NCBI GenBank assembly: GCA_017695065.1
Contig: JADILZ010000079.1
Span: 1 to 64,000 of the forward strand
Source: Candidatus Cryptobacteroides excrementipullorum
Lineage (GTDB): Bacteria; Bacteroidota; Bacteroidia; Bacteroidales; UBA932
Reading direction: 5' to 3'
DNA length: 64,000 nucleotides
In this document: positions 51,440-59,615 of the stretch, piece by piece
Layout: each line of letters starts with the position of its first letter
How positions within the stretch are numbered: the first letter of the stretch is position 1
Position numbers and translations under genes: made by a program
The notes under the pieces: model-generated
Told to the model about the DNA's origin: nothing
Seen by the model: the letters and a program-made list of their open reading frames with translations, nothing else
Databases searched by the model: none

Positions 51440-52333
51440 ATGAAGAATTACTTTACGGAATACGGCTATACTCCGGACAAGGAGGCAATGGACAGGGCTT
51501 TGGACCTTATCGCTGCCAACCTCGGCAATATCGTATCCAGGGATGTGCTCCTGTCATGTTTTTCCATGATGGATGTGACTTCGCTGAAGACAGATGACAC
51601 CCCGTCTTCCATCATCAGGCTCGTGGAAAAGGTCAACGGTCTGAAGAATGCGTTTCCGGAATTCCCCCTGCCGGCATCTGTCTGCGTATATCCTGACTTC
51701 GTGGAGACGGTGAAGTCGCACAAGAAATGCGACGAGGTGCACATTACCGCTGTGGCAGGATGCTTCCCGTCTTCGCAGAGTTTCCTGGAAGTGAAATTGC
51801 TTGAGTGTGGCATGGCTGTGGAAAAAGGTGCGGACGAAATAGACATAGTCTTGTCTCTCAGTTCTTTCCTTGAAGGTGACTATGAGTCTGCTTCAGAGGA
51901 GATCAGGGAGATCCGCTCATGTATAGACGAGGCGGCTGCAAAGCAGGGCAGGTCTGTCCATCTGAAGGTCATCCTTGAGACAGGCTTGCTCCTCTCTCCG
52001 GAACTTATAGCCAAGGCTTCTTTCCTGGCGATGGAAGCCGGGGCTGACTTCATAAAGACCTCTACAGGGAAGGTAAATGTAAATGCAACTCCTGCAGCGG
52101 CATACGTCATGTGTGAATGTATTGCGGCATACTACAGGAAGACAGGACGGAAGGTGGGCTTCAAGCCAGCAGGTGGTATCTCCACAGCCATGGATGCTGT
52201 ATCATATTATACCATAGTGTCCACCGTTCTTGGACATGAGTGGCTTGACAAAAGCCTGTTCCGCTTCGGTGTAAGCAGGATGGCCAACAATATTATTTCG
52301 GAGATAGAGCAGAAGACGGTAGCATATTTCTGA
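51440..52333 (+). CDS. deoC: Deoxyribose-phosphate aldolase
   Basis: A 297-residue class I aldolase splitting 2-deoxyribose 5-phosphate into acetaldehyde and glyceraldehyde 3-phosphate in deoxynucleoside catabolism. The Schiff-base Lys is in FIKTSTGKVNVNA. The second Lys is in KVGFKPAGGI, and the Asp/Glu region is KGADEIDIVLSLSSFLEGDY. It is longer than the roughly 220-residue form because of an N-terminal helical extension of about 60 residues, as in the E. coli-type branch. It would complete use of DNA-derived deoxyribose, which fits the nuclease/TonB locus at 13-22 kb. Confidence 0.93.
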   Translation: MKNYFTEYGYTPDKEAMDRALDLIAANLGNIVSRDVLLSCFSMMDVTSLKTDDTPSSIIRLVEKVNGLKNAFPEFPLPASVCVYPDFVETVKSHKKCDEVHITAVAGCFPSSQSFLEVKLLECGMAVEKGADEIDIVLSLSSFLEGDYESASEEIREIRSCIDEAAAKQGRSVHLKVILETGLLLSPELIAKASFLAMEAGADFIKTSTGKVNVNATPAAAYVMCECIAAYYRKTGRKVGFKPAGGISTAMDAVSYYTIVSTVLGHEWLDKSLFRFGVSRMANNIISEIEQKTVAYF

Positions 52334-52387
52334 CATGGCACTTCGTGCCTGAATCAGGATTTGCGGTATTTCTGCCATGCAGTAACA

Positions 52388-52429
52388 GACAGAACCGGCC
52401 TTGCAGATGCATGCAGGGCCGGTTCTGTC
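52388..52429 (+). terminator. Probable terminator after deoC
   Basis: GACAGAACCGGCC (52388-52400) and GGCCGGTTCTGTC (52417-52429) form a perfect 13-bp stem with a 16-nt loop. Only a weak T-rich stretch follows about ten bases later. A possible -7 box TAATTTTG (52470-52477) for the next gene lies downstream. Confidence 0.7.
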
Positions 52430-52504
52430 ATTAAACGTTTGCATTTTTCCGAACACGGATAGCCTCCGGTAATTTTGTCGCCGGAATAAAAAAAAACAGA
52501 AGCT

Positions 52505-54067
52505 ATGGACAGATTATTTGTGACTATTGCGCTGCTTTTGGCTATCGTGTCGTGCAGCAAGGAGGGAGTCTCGTCCGGATCATGGACGGATTTCCCGGAT
52601 GACGGATTGTCCCACGGGCAGATTGTCCTTGGAGACAGGCTTGAAAACCCTTACACAACGGAGAACATATCTGCAGCTATCGCGTCGGTCTATCCCACAC
52701 GTGGAAGGGTGGAAGTGGAGCCCACGCATCTGTACGTGAGGTTTCTTCCCGTTGACCAGGATGAGTTCGACCTCATATCGGACCTGGACCTTTCGGACCA
52801 CCCACTGGACTACGCGATAGTGAAGGACGGTGATTATTACCATGACCCACAGATTGGAGAGGACAATATTACATGGCAGTATGCCGTAGTCCCTGTGGAC
52901 TATGTGTTTCCGGATGTGTACCATGAGCTTATAGACGAGTGCTACATTACTGAGAATGACGCTCCGGAGCGTTCCGGTGACGGTATCGACTGGGAGGCGG
53001 TGGAAAGGGAGGCATACAGACTTACCGGCAACGGGGACATGCTCGCCCCTGAAACAAGGGCGAATAAGGTGAATCCTTCAGGACGTATAACGATTGTCGA
53101 TGATCAGGTGAACGGCGGGAAACCGTTCGGACTGGCCGGAGTACGTGTCAGATGCAACACTTTTGTCAAATATTCTCACGCCTACACGGACAGGGACGGC
53201 TATTACACCATTCCCCAGAAGTATTCGGCAAAAGTGAGGTATCGCCTGATATTCAAGAATGAGAAAGGATTTGCCATAGGGTTCAACAAACTGCTTGTGC
53301 CGGCTTCCACATCCGCTTTGGGAAAGTCCTCCCCGTCCGGTCTGGACTACACTGTGACGAAGGATTCGGACAGGAAGATGTTCACCAGGAGTGTAGTGAA
53401 CAATGCCGCCTATGAATACATCGCAAGATGTGAAGGAGATGATATGGCCATAACGGCCCCGCCGTCAGACATAAGGATATGGCTTTTCCCTGCCCTGGAT
53501 GAAAGCAGTGCGGTCATGATACATCACGGAGCCTTTGTCGAGAGCAAGTATATAAAGAAGTTCCTGGGAATCTTCTCTACTGTCGTGGCTTTTTTCGCCC
53601 CCGATATCACTATTGGTACCAAGGATATGGACGACTACGGGAGCATATACAGGACAGTCTGCCACGAAATGTCGCACGCAAGCCATTTCGCCCAGGTAGG
53701 CAAGGCATACTGGGACAAGTACATAATGTTCATAATGAAGTCATACATTACTTCTGGAGGCATGACCTACGGGACAGGTACTGAGGCAGATGCCGGTTAC
53801 TGTGCGGTAGGCGAGATGTGGGCCTATTACATGGAGAGCATGATGTACAAGGAACGCTATGGAGGGAATGTACTTCCATTGGGAAGTTCGTACTGGTTCG
53901 CTCCTCAGATTTTCAGGGCCCTGGATGAACGCGGGATAAGCCGCTCGGAGATAATGGGCGCCCTGCAGCCCGATGTCACTGATACCGGTCTCCTGAAAGA
54001 ACGCCTGATTTCCATGTATCCTGAGAAGGCGGCCGTAATAAACCAGGTGTTCAACAGATATGAATGA
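52505..54067 (+). CDS. Putative zincin-like metalloprotease lipoprotein
   Basis: A 520-residue predicted lipoprotein (signal MDRLFVTIALLLAIVSC). I do not recognise the family. The N-terminal third is acidic. A beta-sandwich-like carboxypeptidase-regulatory-type segment follows at about 190-265 (GLAGVRVRCNTFVKY, TDRDGYYTIPQKYS). The last third contains TVCHEMSHASHFAQVG with an HExxH zinc motif (His387, Glu388, His391), with possible third ligand in VGEMWAYYMESMMY. It is 520 residues with no membrane segment. It lies directly before a pilus cassette, its stop codon touching the next start, so pilus or surface-protein processing is conceivable. Confidence 0.7.
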   Translation: MDRLFVTIALLLAIVSCSKEGVSSGSWTDFPDDGLSHGQIVLGDRLENPYTTENISAAIASVYPTRGRVEVEPTHLYVRFLPVDQDEFDLISDLDLSDHPLDYAIVKDGDYYHDPQIGEDNITWQYAVVPVDYVFPDVYHELIDECYITENDAPERSGDGIDWEAVEREAYRLTGNGDMLAPETRANKVNPSGRITIVDDQVNGGKPFGLAGVRVRCNTFVKYSHAYTDRDGYYTIPQKYSAKVRYRLIFKNEKGFAIGFNKLLVPASTSALGKSSPSGLDYTVTKDSDRKMFTRSVVNNAAYEYIARCEGDDMAITAPPSDIRIWLFPALDESSAVMIHHGAFVESKYIKKFLGIFSTVVAFFAPDITIGTKDMDDYGSIYRTVCHEMSHASHFAQVGKAYWDKYIMFIMKSYITSGGMTYGTGTEADAGYCAVGEMWAYYMESMMYKERYGGNVLPLGSSYWFAPQIFRALDERGISRSEIMGALQPDVTDTGLLKERLISMYPEKAAVINQVFNRYE

Positions 54068-54637
54068 ATGCTGATGGAAAAGATTCGGTATCTGATTCTC
54101 GTCCTTTTCATGGCTGTCTGCTGGAAGCCTGCCATGGGACAGAGGTTCTCGGTTTCGACAAATATCCTGGATTATCTGAATTTCGCCACTCTCAATGCGG
54201 AAGCGTCTTATGCCGTGTCCAGGCACTGGTCTGTCTCTGCGGCAGTAAGATACAACCCGTGGACGTTCAATTCCGGCATCCGGGGCAAACAGTTCCAGCA
54301 CAGGCAGCAGTGCTATTCGGCTGCCGGACGCTACTGGATATGGCATACATATTCAGGGTGGTGGGTTTCCGGCAAGATGCAGTACCAGGAGTACAATACA
54401 GGCGGAATCATCGACCTTTCGACAGAGGAGGGCGACCGCTTCGGAGCAGGTGTCTCGGCGGGGTATACGTATATGCTCCATCCCCGTCTGAATATCGAGT
54501 TCGGACTGGGCCTTTGGGGAGGTGTCCGCAAATACCGGGTATATAGCTGCCCTTTCTGCGGAGTAACGACTGCATCCGGGACAGGTGGATTCATATTGCC
54601 GGATGACATAAAGATTTCTCTTGCCTATGTGTTCTGA
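54068..54637 (+). CDS. DUF3575 outer-membrane-type protein
   Basis: A 189-residue protein with a signal peptide (KIRYLILVLFMAVCWKPAMG, then Q). The body is a run of alternating beta strands: FSVSTNILDYLNFATLNAEA, RHWSVSAAVRYNPW, GFILPDDIKISLAYVF with a terminal Phe. This suggests a small outer-membrane beta barrel. DUF3575 genes regularly open type V pilus loci in Bacteroidales, as here. It starts right after the zincin gene's stop and its end overlaps the next gene by 11 bp. A start at 54074 is also possible. Confidence 0.82.
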   Translation: MLMEKIRYLILVLFMAVCWKPAMGQRFSVSTNILDYLNFATLNAEASYAVSRHWSVSAAVRYNPWTFNSGIRGKQFQHRQQCYSAAGRYWIWHTYSGWWVSGKMQYQEYNTGGIIDLSTEEGDRFGAGVSAGYTYMLHPRLNIEFGLGLWGGVRKYRVYSCPFCGVTTASGTGGFILPDDIKISLAYVF

Positions 54638-56498
54638 TATCATCAGGGTATTTGCGGCCTTTTCAATTCTGGCCGTAGCCGCAGGATCATGCGGAACCTC
54701 CGGAAAAATATCGAAGATTGCAAAGGCAGGTGTGGACATCTCGCTGTCTGTGCCTCAGGACGAAGAAAAGGAGGACTGTGACGAGGGACAGCGCCATGAC
54801 GGAGCCAGGGAAGAAGTCCGTGAGACAGACGGTCCTGTAATCATGAATGCCATAAGGGATTCGGAGACGGGGGAGATGGTGGCTACGGATTTTCTCGAGG
54901 CTTCCAGAGTCGTGGCAAGGTTCAGGAATGTGGCTGAAAGAGGCGGCAAGGTGACCATCGCCTTCGATGTGACAGTGCCTTCCGAAATGGTGAATCCCGC
55001 ATGGCAGTTGAGGCTTTTTCCGGAGATAACGGTACTGGACGAGCACATTACCCTGGATCCTGTACTGGTTACAGGCAGGAAATACAGGGCTGCGCAGATA
55101 AGGGGATACGAGCGTTACAGGGATTTCCTTGCGTCGGTCATTACTGACAGCTCGGACTTCGTCATGGTCAGGCAGCTCGAGATATTCATAAGCCGGAACT
55201 TCCCCGACATATACGCTATGAAGAATGACACGTCGTATGTCTCCGAGCCGATGGCCGAGAGCATTTTCGGCCTCAGACAGAAAGAAGTCCTGGAACACTA
55301 TACCAGGCGTCATCTGATGGCCAGGAACGACCGCAGGAAGAAAGTCTCGGAGAATATGCTCGGGAAGCTTGTCGGCGGACTTGAAGGAAGCATAAAGATC
55401 GACACGGTTGTGTCTGACGGTACAGGGGAGATATGCTACAGATATACACAGACGCTCGAAAGCCGTCCCGGGCTGCGCAGGATACCGCTTTCTGTCTCGG
55501 GCGGCATATATGAGAACGGGAAGCGGAGGTATGCCGTGCCTGGAAAGGAGGAGTTGGCTTTCTATATAAGTTCCCTGTCCTCTCTTGCCGACACATCGGT
55601 AAGATACAGGACGGTCGTGGTGGAGAGAAATGTATATGACTATACGAAGGCAGTGATTGATTTCGGCAGCGCTTCTTCATGTATAGATACAGCTTCCGGT
55701 ACCAATGCGCAGGAACTCCGCAGGATACGTTCCTGCATGGAGAAGATTCTTGCTATGGATGACTTCGTGGCTGATTCGGTAGTGATTTCAGCATCGAGTT
55801 CACCGGAAGGCTCCTACAGATATAATTCTGTACTTTCAACGGAAAGGGCCGGAGCTGTGGCGGCATACCTGTCGTCAGCTTCAGGGAAAATACCGGACGG
55901 TCTGCTCAAGGTCAGGTCCGAGCCTGAAAACTGGGAGTTGTTCATGACTATGGTATCACATGACACCCTTGTGTCGGAGACATCCAGGGAGAAGATCATC
56001 GCCCTTCCTTACAGGGAAAGTCCGGATTTCGCAGAGGGTGCCATGAGGAATCTGCCGGAATACAGGTATTTCCGTGAAAAGCTGTATCCTCTTCTGCGTA
56101 CTGTAAGGCTCGATTTCCATCTGCACAGGAAAGGAATGGAAAAAGACACGCTGCATACATCGGTGGTGGATTCGGCCTATATGGAGGGTGTGGCTGCCAT
56201 GGAACGGCTGGACTACAGGCGTGCGGTGGCGCTTCTCGGAAAATACGGCGACTACAATTCCGCCCTTGCCTATCTTTCATCCGGGTATGACGACAAGGCA
56301 CTGCGTATCCTCCTGGGCCTGGACCGGAATTCAGCCAGGGTGGCATATCTGACTGCGGTCGCCCTTTCGAGGGCCGGGAAGAATGAAAAGGCCGTTGAGT
56401 TTTTCAGGAGGAGTATAAGTCTGGAGCCTTCGATGATTCACCGTGGCAGGCTTGATCCGGAGATACGTGAGCTGATGCTCGAATACGGTATCGAATGA
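54627..56498 (+). CDS. OmpA-like pilus-locus lipoprotein (DUF3868 type)
   Basis: A 623-residue predicted lipoprotein (MCSDIIRVFAAFSILAVAAG, lipobox GSC). The N-terminal two thirds is a beta-rich domain resembling the DUF3868 proteins of pilus loci (VPSEMVNPAWQLRLFPEI). An OmpA-C-like peptidoglycan-binding segment follows near 390 (ISASSSPEGSYRYNSVLSTE, then RAGAVAAYL). A TPR-like helical end closes the protein (YLTAVALSRAGKNEKAVEFF). It overlaps the DUF3575 gene and precedes the major pilin. It may anchor the assembly to the wall, by inference. Confidence 0.75.
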   Translation: MCSDIIRVFAAFSILAVAAGSCGTSGKISKIAKAGVDISLSVPQDEEKEDCDEGQRHDGAREEVRETDGPVIMNAIRDSETGEMVATDFLEASRVVARFRNVAERGGKVTIAFDVTVPSEMVNPAWQLRLFPEITVLDEHITLDPVLVTGRKYRAAQIRGYERYRDFLASVITDSSDFVMVRQLEIFISRNFPDIYAMKNDTSYVSEPMAESIFGLRQKEVLEHYTRRHLMARNDRRKKVSENMLGKLVGGLEGSIKIDTVVSDGTGEICYRYTQTLESRPGLRRIPLSVSGGIYENGKRRYAVPGKEELAFYISSLSSLADTSVRYRTVVVERNVYDYTKAVIDFGSASSCIDTASGTNAQELRRIRSCMEKILAMDDFVADSVVISASSSPEGSYRYNSVLSTERAGAVAAYLSSASGKIPDGLLKVRSEPENWELFMTMVSHDTLVSETSREKIIALPYRESPDFAEGAMRNLPEYRYFREKLYPLLRTVRLDFHLHRKGMEKDTLHTSVVDSAYMEGVAAMERLDYRRAVALLGKYGDYNSALAYLSSGYDDKALRILLGLDRNSARVAYLTAVALSRAGKNEKAVEFFRRSISLEPSMIHRGRLDPEIRELMLEYGIE

Positions 56499-56511
56499 CC
56501 GTCCCGAATAG

Positions 56512-56556
56512 CAATATAATATAAAAAATAATTCATCGGACTAACGTTAAATATTG
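56512..56556 (+). repeat. Solo tail of the hairpin-mosaic repeat (copy 7)
   Basis: AT-rich bases followed by ATTCATCGGACTAACGTTAAATA, matching the tail of copy 2 with a few substitutions. It lies in the 110-bp gap before the pilin gene, tail toward the gene. Confidence 0.6.
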
Positions 56557-56608
56557 ACATAGGAGCCGCTCGCGGTTCCTTCAGAAACCAAAATTAAAGA
56601 TTTTAGAT

Positions 56609-57610
56609 ATGTTGTTTAGAATTGATTCATTCAGAACCAAGGTTCTGTGTATGGGTGCAGCGATGTCTGTTTTTGCCGGCTGCACGAAAGAGAATGTGGA
56701 TTCCCAGTATGTTTCCGGCGAGACAGTGCCGGTGAGTATCTCGGTGTCAGGACCTATTGTCACAAGGGCGACAGACACTGACGGGGAGGACTCCGTTTCA
56801 TCACTTCAGGTGTTCATCTTCCGGCCGGACGGTGTCCTTGAAGCATACAGCAAGACTATCGGCAATACGGCCAAAGCCGACTGCACAGTCGGGTCCAAGG
56901 ATATAATTGCCGTTGTGAATGCTCCCGAAATTCCGGGCGTGAAGACAAAGTCCGCCCTTGAAAGCAAAGTGTCGTATCTCAAGGACAACGCTCCCAAGTC
57001 TTTCGTCATGTATGGCAGCAAGTCGGAGACAGTTTCTTCAGCTTCCGGCACCGTTACAATACCTGTGACGAGGCTTGTGTCGAGGATTTCCATAAAGAAG
57101 ATAACCAACAGGCTGGAACTCAGCCAGTATGAGTCCTCTAAATTCCTTGTGAAGAAAATATACATAGTCAATGCCGCAGGAGACAGACGCTATACCGGAA
57201 GTTATGCCCCGACTCTCTGGCATAACAGGGGGAAATGCGAGAGCCAGGGGGATCTGCCTTCACTCCTGAGCAGCGGGGAGCTGGGCGATGTGACAATCCA
57301 GCACGGGAAATCGTACGAGACGCCGCACTATTTCTACTGCTATCCGAATCCGACCGAGGAGGATTCATCGTCATCGGCCTCCCCGGCATACACAAGGCTT
57401 GTGGTGGAGGTCTCCATAGACGGGAAGATATATTACTATCCGGTATCCATCAAGGGGGTGCAGAGCAATTATACGTACAATATCTCCGAGTTGATAATCA
57501 CAAGGCTCGGTTCTGAAAGCCCGGACATCCCGGTGTCATACCATGAGGCTTCTTTTACGGTGGATGTCGCGGAGTGGAAGGAAGGGTCTGACCAGAGTGT
57601 CACTATCTGA
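56609..57610 (+). CDS. Type V pilus major subunit (FimA/Mfa1-like)
   Basis: A 333-residue lipoprotein precursor. The signal ends at lipobox FAGC (Cys about 25). About 30 residues later comes SGPIVTRATDTDGED, an Arg-type processing site as in type V pilins, where a trypsin-like protease removes the leader so that strand exchange can polymerise the shaft. Two transthyretin-like beta domains follow (LQVFIFRPDGVLEAYSKTIG; LVSRISIKKITNRLELSQYE). The C-terminal VDVAEWKEG strand is the usual donor strand. It is followed by the anchor gene after 5 bp. Confidence 0.87.
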   Translation: MLFRIDSFRTKVLCMGAAMSVFAGCTKENVDSQYVSGETVPVSISVSGPIVTRATDTDGEDSVSSLQVFIFRPDGVLEAYSKTIGNTAKADCTVGSKDIIAVVNAPEIPGVKTKSALESKVSYLKDNAPKSFVMYGSKSETVSSASGTVTIPVTRLVSRISIKKITNRLELSQYESSKFLVKKIYIVNAAGDRRYTGSYAPTLWHNRGKCESQGDLPSLLSSGELGDVTIQHGKSYETPHYFYCYPNPTEEDSSSSASPAYTRLVVEVSIDGKIYYYPVSIKGVQSNYTYNISELIITRLGSESPDIPVSYHEASFTVDVAEWKEGSDQSVTI

Positions 57611-57615
57611 CAGGT

Positions 57616-58386
57616 ATGAAGAGTTTTGTTCTTTCTGCGATGGCAGTGCTGCTGGCGGCCGCATGTTCTGTGAAGGAGGACAGGTCGGCTTGCCCATGCA
57701 CTCTCATCATAGACTTCACCGGCCTGGACATTTCTTCGTTCCCTCAGACAGACGTACGTGCTACTTCATCAGGTGCTCCGGTCCTCGAGGAGAAGGTTCC
57801 TGCGGAGAGATACAGGGATGAATATACCGCGTCTGTCCCCAGGACAGGGACATTCCTGAACCTGTCTTACGGAGATGGCGGAAGCTTCAGCCATCGAGAG
57901 GGGTTCACAGCCATGCCTGGAGAAGAGTTTCCGGCTCTGTATCTGCAGACTGAGGCACTGGACACTGAAAACGAATCTGTGGGCATCGTGGCGGACCTGC
58001 ATAAGGTATATTGCAACATAACCATACTCATGAAGTCTGACGGGCCTTACCCGTATTCGGTTTCTGTTGAGGGAGCTGTACGCGGGTATGGTGTGGACGG
58101 GGCTCTGGTCCGCGGCCCCTTCTCTTTCTCTCCAGTCATTGACAGAGGGGGAAAGTGCAGTGTACGTGTCCCGAGACAGGCAGATTCTTCTCTGATGCTG
58201 CTTATAAAGGAGGATGATACGACTCTCAGGGAATTTGCACTTGGTGAATACATTGTCGAAAGTGGGTATGACTGGTCTGCCAAGGATCTTGAAGACGTTG
58301 AAATAGAGATAGATTATGCCAAGACAGATGTGGTGTTCAAGATCAACGGATGGGAAACCGTCATTTCATTTGATGTAATAATTTGA
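57616..58386 (+). CDS. FimB/Mfa2-family pilus anchor subunit
   Basis: A 256-residue lipoprotein (signal MKSFVLSAMAVLLAAAC). The mature N-terminus SVKEDRSACPCTLIIDFTGL carries the C-x-C pattern and beta strand typical of Mfa2/FimB anchors. The C-terminal DVVFKINGWETVISFDVII strand closes the second domain. Such proteins stay lipidated, cap the pilus base in the outer membrane and limit its length. It is last in the pilus operon. No tip-subunit genes follow before tRNA-Leu. Confidence 0.87.
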   Translation: MKSFVLSAMAVLLAAACSVKEDRSACPCTLIIDFTGLDISSFPQTDVRATSSGAPVLEEKVPAERYRDEYTASVPRTGTFLNLSYGDGGSFSHREGFTAMPGEEFPALYLQTEALDTENESVGIVADLHKVYCNITILMKSDGPYPYSVSVEGAVRGYGVDGALVRGPFSFSPVIDRGGKCSVRVPRQADSSLMLLIKEDDTTLREFALGEYIVESGYDWSAKDLEDVEIEIDYAKTDVVFKINGWETVISFDVII

Positions 58387-58394
58387 AAAAATAG

Positions 58395-58424
58395 TTCGTA
58401 ATTCAAAAACATTTTATATCTTTG
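58395..58424 (+). promoter_or_regulatory. Bacteroidetes-type promoter for tRNA-Leu
   Basis: TTCG (58395-58398), 18 bases, TATCTTTG (58417-58424). The -7 box is perfect and the -33 box weak. It begins 14 bp before the tRNA. Confidence 0.6.
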
Positions 58425-58438
58425 CATCCACTTTTGAG

Positions 58439-58522
58439 GCGCAGGTGGCGAAATTGGTAGACGCGCTACTCTCAGGAGGTAGTGCCAGAAATGGCGTGTC
58501 AGTTCGACTCTGATCCTGCGCA
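58439..58522 (+). tRNA. tRNA-Leu (CAG anticodon)
   Basis: An 84-nt class II tRNA. The acceptor is GCGCAGG/CCTGCGC. The anticodon stem CTACT/GGTAG encloses loop CTCAGGA, giving anticodon CAG. It has a long variable arm and T loop GTTCGACTC. CCA is not encoded. Confidence 0.95.
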
Positions 58523-58529
58523 CGTACTG

Positions 58530-58566
58530 AGGATGAATACTGGGAAAGTCAGTTTCATCCTTTTTT
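58530..58566 (+). terminator. Intrinsic terminator after tRNA-Leu
   Basis: AGGATGAATACTG pairs with CAGTTTCATCCT (12 bp with one bulged T), followed by six T. It lies 23 bp before the dehydrogenase start. Confidence 0.88.
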
Positions 58567-58588
58567 CATTTAAAAATGCTCAGGTATC

Positions 58589-59536
58589 ATGAAAATAGTG
58601 TTTCTGGATGCTGCCACGATGGGTAGTGACATATCTTTTGCACCGATTGCCGGCCTCGGCCAGCTTGTGTGTTACGAAACCTCTTCACCGGAGGAGGCAT
58701 TGCACAGGGTGAAGGATTGCGAGGTGCTTATAGTGAACAAAGTAAAGGTGACACCGGAGCTTATTGACGCTGCCCCGTCGCTCAGGCTCATCTGCGAGGC
58801 GGCTACAGGGGTCAACAACATAGACCTTGACTATGCCGCATCCAAGGGTATTCCTGTAAGGAATGTTGCCGGCTACTCTACGGACTCTGTGGTTCAGACC
58901 ACTTTCATGCATATCCTTGCCCTTGTGGGAAGAAGCGCCTATTTCGACAGTGCTGTAAAGTCAGGTGCCTACAGCTGTAGCGGGATATTCACTGATGTGA
59001 CCGTCCCTTTCAGCGAGCTTTCCGGCAAGACGATGGGAATCATCGGCATGGGTACCATAGGACACAGGGTAGCAGGAGTGGCTGAGGCATTCGGCATGCA
59101 TGTAAGCTATTTTTCCACTTCCGGCACATCCCACTGCAAGGATTATCCAAGTCTTCCTCTTGAGGCTCTCCTGTCAGGCTCCGATGTGGTTTCCATTCAT
59201 GCGCCTTACAATGACAGGACAGCAGGGCTTATAGGTGCCGCCCAGCTTTCCATGATGAAACCGGACTCGGTCATTGTGAACATGGGACGTGGAGGCATCG
59301 TTGACGAGTCTGCTCTTGCGGCAGCCGTCGATGCCGGAAAGATTGCCGGAGCAGCTCTTGATGTATTCTCGGCTGAACCTCTTCCTGAAGACAGTCCTCT
59401 CTTGAAAATGTCTCATCCTGAGCGCCTTATCCTTTCGCCCCATATCGCATGGGCTTCTGTTGAGGCACGTGGGCGTCTTGTCCGCATGATTGCGGACAAT
59501 ATTGCAGAAGTCTGCGGAAGTATCCGGCTGAGGTAA
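58589..59536 (+). CDS. D-2-hydroxyacid dehydrogenase (NAD-dependent)
   Basis: A 315-residue cytoplasmic oxidoreductase. The Rossmann motif GMGTIGHRVAGVAEAFGM lies about 151-168. The catalytic Arg is in VNMGRGGIVDESAL, the Glu in DVFSAEPLPEDSPLL, and the His in LSPHIAWAS. Size and the ATGVNNIDLDYA block fit the glycerate/hydroxypyruvate or lactate branches. The substrate is not fixed by sequence. It is a single gene that follows the tRNA terminator. Confidence 0.92.
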   Translation: MKIVFLDAATMGSDISFAPIAGLGQLVCYETSSPEEALHRVKDCEVLIVNKVKVTPELIDAAPSLRLICEAATGVNNIDLDYAASKGIPVRNVAGYSTDSVVQTTFMHILALVGRSAYFDSAVKSGAYSCSGIFTDVTVPFSELSGKTMGIIGMGTIGHRVAGVAEAFGMHVSYFSTSGTSHCKDYPSLPLEALLSGSDVVSIHAPYNDRTAGLIGAAQLSMMKPDSVIVNMGRGGIVDESALAAAVDAGKIAGAALDVFSAEPLPEDSPLLKMSHPERLILSPHIAWASVEARGRLVRMIADNIAEVCGSIRLR

Positions 59537-59615
59537 TTGGCAGGGAGAAAAAACATCCTGAGGACATTTCACTTCATCCGGAAAAGAGGAAGATGTGTTG
59601 TGCCCATGCACAATG

